Source: Lachnospiraceae bacterium
GTDB taxonomy: Bacteria > Bacillota > Clostridia > Lachnospirales > Lachnospiraceae
Assembly (NCBI GenBank): GCA_024696005.1
Contig: JAILHF010000055.1
Coordinates: forward strand, 1 to 64,000
DNA: 64,000 bases
Direction: 5' to 3'
Every line of letters begins with the position of its first letter. The stretch's first letter is position 1. Positions 62,001 through 64,000 of the stretch are shown one piece after another. The notes under the pieces are model-generated. The model saw nothing but the letters and a program-made list of their open reading frames with translations, searched no databases and was not told the DNA's origin. Both the position numbers and the translations under genes were made by a program.

Positions 62001-64000
62001 GCGGTTACAAATCTTCCTATCAAGGTAAGAAAAGGAAGTAACGGAACACCCAGGCAATTGACGCTTACCATAACGGCGGCAGAAAACGCCCTTACCATCG
62101 CCGCTAACGGTAAGGCAATAGGCACGGGCGATAAGAAGCTCAACATGGGTGAGCTGGTCTATGGTAATACGAATGGTGTCAGCAAAGCGATCAGCATTAC
62201 GGATAAGACAGGCGTGGGTCTTGGAGATCTTACGGCTGAAATTGACAGAGTAAAATATGACAATGGCAGTGGACCTGATACCTCTTGGGACACTGCTCCT
62301 AACATCAGCAAGTATTTTGTTCTGAAAACGCTTAAAGCGGATGGAGAAGAGCTTACTACCGGCAGTACAGATAATTCTGTCACGCTGTTGGAATCGAAGG
62401 CTTATGCACTGACTGTGGAAAGCCTCGGAACCGGTGCTGAACACTTGAAAGCCGGTGTGTATACGGTTACGGTAAGCGTAGGCGGTACAAATGCAGCGCT
62501 CCAGACGTTTGAAGCTAAAGTAACGGTAAAGAGCGTCTTCAAGATAGGAAATGTGAGCGGAACATTTACAGTTGGTACTGCAGTGCCTACTACAGAGCCA
62601 GATGCGGCTCCATACAGATATACAGCTACTAAGGACGCCGAAAGTGATCCTATCATCTCGGATGTGACGTTTAGCTGGGTAGGTGAACCGGATGGCCTTA
62701 GCCTTAATGCAGAAAACGGACAGATCAGCGGTACTCCCACCGAATCCGGTGAGTTTGAGGTTACCGTAAATGTTACCGGAACCGGGGATAATGCAGGCAT
62801 CAGCGGCAGCGCAAGCTTTAACCTTGTGGTAGCGGGTCTTACGGAGTTGTCTGTGACCGTTAGTGCCAATGAAAAAACAAAAGTACTTGTAAACGGAAAT
62901 GATGCCATTGTCCTTAAAGGAAAGGTTGTAGGGGATGCCCGGGATATGGTCGCTGACGGTTTCGCGGTTAAGCTTGCTACGAGCGGTACTGATCTGGTTG
63001 CCGGCGGACAGCTGAATATCAGCGTGGAAGCCGTTGATACCAGTACGGACCAGAGTGTTCCGAACCCGCATGACGGCTCCGAGGGCTTTATAGGCGTTAC
63101 CAAAGAGCATATTGCAAATTCTGCTGTGGGAAGCGGGGAATATGATTTCTATGTAGGTCCCAAGAGTACAACTGTGGCCGGGGATTATCTGGTCAAGGTG
63201 ACGATCAGCGGTGAGAATGTTACTACCTTCAGCTTCTACGTGGAATATGTGGTATCCGACAAGCTGGCTATCGAAGAGCCTGAGGCGGAAGGTCTGAAGA
63301 CGGCGATCGGTGCCTCCTATATGCTTCAGCTGAAGGCAGAGAATACTTACGGGAAGACGCTTAATTGGTATGAGCTGCAGGCCAAAAAAGGCGAAAACGG
63401 ATGGTATAACTATATAACTCAAGACGACGGAATTATCTCTTCGGGTGCTGATTACCGTGAGGGATCTGCAGGCACAACGCCCGGCACTACCGGTCTGGCG
63501 CTGATAGAGGATTCTGACGCAAGCGCAATAATCGGACGCTCGGATCCTGATGATAAAAGAGCAGTGGTCGGGATAAGGGGCGATTTTCCGATAACAGTCC
63601 GTGTCAAGAGTATTGCGACAGGCGGGACCCTGAAAGATGAGCAGGAAAAACTGAAGAACAGAAGCGGAGCTACTGTCACGTATCATTCTGTAGATTCTAT
63701 AGAAGAGAATCTTGATCTTAATACATTTGACCCGTACGCTGATCAGGAATTTGATCTGTCCTTTATCCTGAAGGCAGGCAAGACCTCCAGCGTGAGCGTG
63801 AGCAATGTTGCTTCTGATGCAAATGGCTTTAATACTGATGCACAGGCTGCAAAAGCAACGTCTGAGGAATCACGTACGCCCGATATGGTGGCTATGCTTG
63901 CAAATACGACCTTCGATGAGAATAATGACGCCACGATCGTAGGTTATACCTTTAAGGATCAGAGCAAAGTGTACCTGAGTGCACCTGACGAAACGATTAC
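59064..64000 (+). CDS. Giant secreted protein with duplicated N-terminal module and Ig-like (He_PIG) domains, 3' end beyond window
   Basis: Open without interruption for 1645 codons and running off the window end; ribosome site AAAGGAGAAG. A signal peptide ends near residue 34 (ITALA then EEPEAG). Two copies of a ~185-residue module follow: GTDCWGVKIAKD...YDYFPSD (codon at 59370) and ENDCWGVKIATT...FDYFPSD (codon at 59925). Downstream are several beta-sandwich domains of the putative-Ig (He_PIG) type, with GITLNETTGVLSGTP (~61950-61996) and GLSLNAENGQISGTP (~62696-62740). The base composition is more A/T-rich than that of its neighbours. Its likely place is the cell surface, as an adhesin or filament. 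The duplicated module was not recognised. Confidence 0.9.
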   Translation, partial: MKKKWRQILSWILTLTMLLGTFQSNGLAITALAEEPEAGYLSIEDVIVGDADTLVNGLNDKFGPGKYNKENNTAEGGLALSEGITYVGVIVQANGSLTVGGTDCWGVKIAKDETYYDYFPSDGSIMSPGEGHVGSSFLYFPLYGTDINHPHTLVQDLTAETGKAGNATLADIAGDLIFTPFVVRDKNYIAAYGANKTAAKNSIEGSTEAPNPEFFTAEAETVDVVAQAGCIEISEMIVCNGDKLAAKLNAACGVTDKYTKEGLKVDDEITYVAVVVKKQGGLALAENDCWGVKIATTDGNSFDYFPSDASIAAPGAGFSFIYLPLSKPDTLGRDTLIEDMGLTEIADALDVTPFVVWGKKAAAAWGASKDQAKANCETNNSCFYSAQEKTYQIPELANSYIFKIYVNDGQTPWNVLSGSLEPLTADADNTYADMLVGTELSRKYEIKSKDYHDTFEASGLEWNVYTTDAGTTQAVAGKDYPAGVSITSSAGTITIGGRVEKTFEAQTVYLIGKEVLNAQSSRIRLIIPVKFGVKPVDVTALPNEIAFTAASEGYVVSKTPVSGKAVVAPEEITLKAVADLSAEYEGVDVSFSIKNEDEWDADEIPFTVSPASGKLTSATPLKVEVAPIEGLAYYTGDGTVYSDKLVISSDAFADIEIPLSFTVKSDLKVSVTRGGEEVEGLDLGDIEVGKEIEPIVIKVTSKSHGVTITPLAEALPAGLNAVIAKGTKQSTLTISGTPSVGAYTWNETDNKEKQAYSFNVKATESSTGAETGGQFELSVKPADVSYADEDGLAFNKSSESLGTGVDSYAYTWGMNTGDSEVKSIQLQVKNNTDVELTLTAELDNSDKFILGDNEPLKVEAGKTGAFVLKTKEGATIEASNTVTVIISGSGIQKAAVKYTVKNVTEGSVITESIPSAEVGKPYAATLKANGGSAGWAIVTSEDDDPNAAAGTKTNESYLYENYGITLNETTGVLSGTPKKAVTNLPIKVRKGSNGTPRQLTLTITAAENALTIAANGKAIGTGDKKLNMGELVYGNTNGVSKAISITDKTGVGLGDLTAEIDRVKYDNGSGPDTSWDTAPNISKYFVLKTLKADGEELTTGSTDNSVTLLESKAYALTVESLGTGAEHLKAGVYTVTVSVGGTNAALQTFEAKVTVKSVFKIGNVSGTFTVGTAVPTTEPDAAPYRYTATKDAESDPIISDVTFSWVGEPDGLSLNAENGQISGTPTESGEFEVTVNVTGTGDNAGISGSASFNLVVAGLTELSVTVSANEKTKVLVNGNDAIVLKGKVVGDARDMVADGFAVKLATSGTDLVAGGQLNISVEAVDTSTDQSVPNPHDGSEGFIGVTKEHIANSAVGSGEYDFYVGPKSTTVAGDYLVKVTISGENVTTFSFYVEYVVSDKLAIEEPEAEGLKTAIGASYMLQLKAENTYGKTLNWYELQAKKGENGWYNYITQDDGIISSGADYREGSAGTTPGTTGLALIEDSDASAIIGRSDPDDKRAVVGIRGDFPITVRVKSIATGGTLKDEQEKLKNRSGATVTYHSVDSIEENLDLNTFDPYADQEFDLSFILKAGKTSSVSVSNVASDANGFNTDAQAAKATSEESRTPDMVAMLANTTFDENNDATIVGYTFKDQSKVYLSAPDETI

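Noticed and set aside
61587..63686. 699-codon open frame on the minus strand
   Set aside because: It is antisense to the continuous 59064 reading frame that has a signal peptide and He_PIG-like motifs.

Overview
The window looks like a chromosomal segment of an anaerobic Gram-positive Clostridia species, most likely Lachnospiraceae. The reasons are the trigger factor-clpP-clpX-lon-engB gene order, strong AGGAGG-type ribosome binding sites, TTGACA/TATAAT promoters with TG extensions, two-component systems paired with ABC exporters, a Crp/Fnr regulator beside a stand-alone glycyl radical protein, and very large secreted proteins with BspA-like leucine-rich repeats and Ig-like domains. GC is moderate and codon use favours G/C-ending codons. 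I cannot name the genus from sequence alone. No prophage, insertion sequence, integrase or CRISPR array was seen.

Layout. 1-419: one copy of a structured dispersed repeat, then a strong promoter. 420-6564: two ABC exporters with N-terminal PH-like and zinc-ribbon regions flanking a DUF1854 protein, then a 72-residue peptide resembling a RiPP leader, and a Nudix hydrolase. 6577-9529: a MATE exporter on the minus strand (the only clear minus-strand gene), a metallo-beta-lactamase-fold hydrolase and MazG. 9649-12920: diguanylate cyclase, response regulator, histidine kinase and a zinc-ribbon membrane protein. 13093-18661: a BcrA-type ABC ATPase, two permeases, an S41 peptidase and a PcfJ-like protein. 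18770-18840: tRNA-Gly(TCC) with its own promoter and a terminator. 19048-25724: membrane fusion protein, MacB-like ATPase, FtsX-type permease, response regulator and sensor kinase in one operon. 25746-26066: the second copy of the structured repeat.

26262-34373 is a 2703-residue secreted BspA-like protein whose repeat region has an exact 453-bp period. 34608-38655 is an ABC ATPase, a CARDB-like membrane-anchored protein and an FtsX permease. 38782-42471 holds a zinc-ribbon Ser/Thr kinase, a PPP-type phosphatase, a Crp/Fnr regulator and an 80-residue glycyl radical protein whose promoter carries a 16-bp palindrome centred at -41.5. 42546-49492 is a bactofilin followed by tig-clpP-clpX-lon-engB. 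49575-54942 is a DHH phosphoesterase, glnS, DUF2225, a FemAB/GNAT-like protein and a family 2 glycosyltransferase. 55071-58728 is a small acidic membrane-anchored protein, a TetR regulator, homoserine dehydrogenase and aspartate kinase. 59064 to the window end is the N-terminal 1645 residues of another giant secreted protein.

The most unusual item is the dispersed element at 1-306 and 25746-26066. Copy B folds as a long imperfect stem enclosing three hairpins. The two copies differ by a compensatory base-pair change in one hairpin and by an 80-nt hairpin-containing block, which suggests selection on RNA or single-stranded DNA structure. The second most testable item is the kinase/phosphatase/Crp-Fnr/glycyl-radical region with its activator-type promoter.
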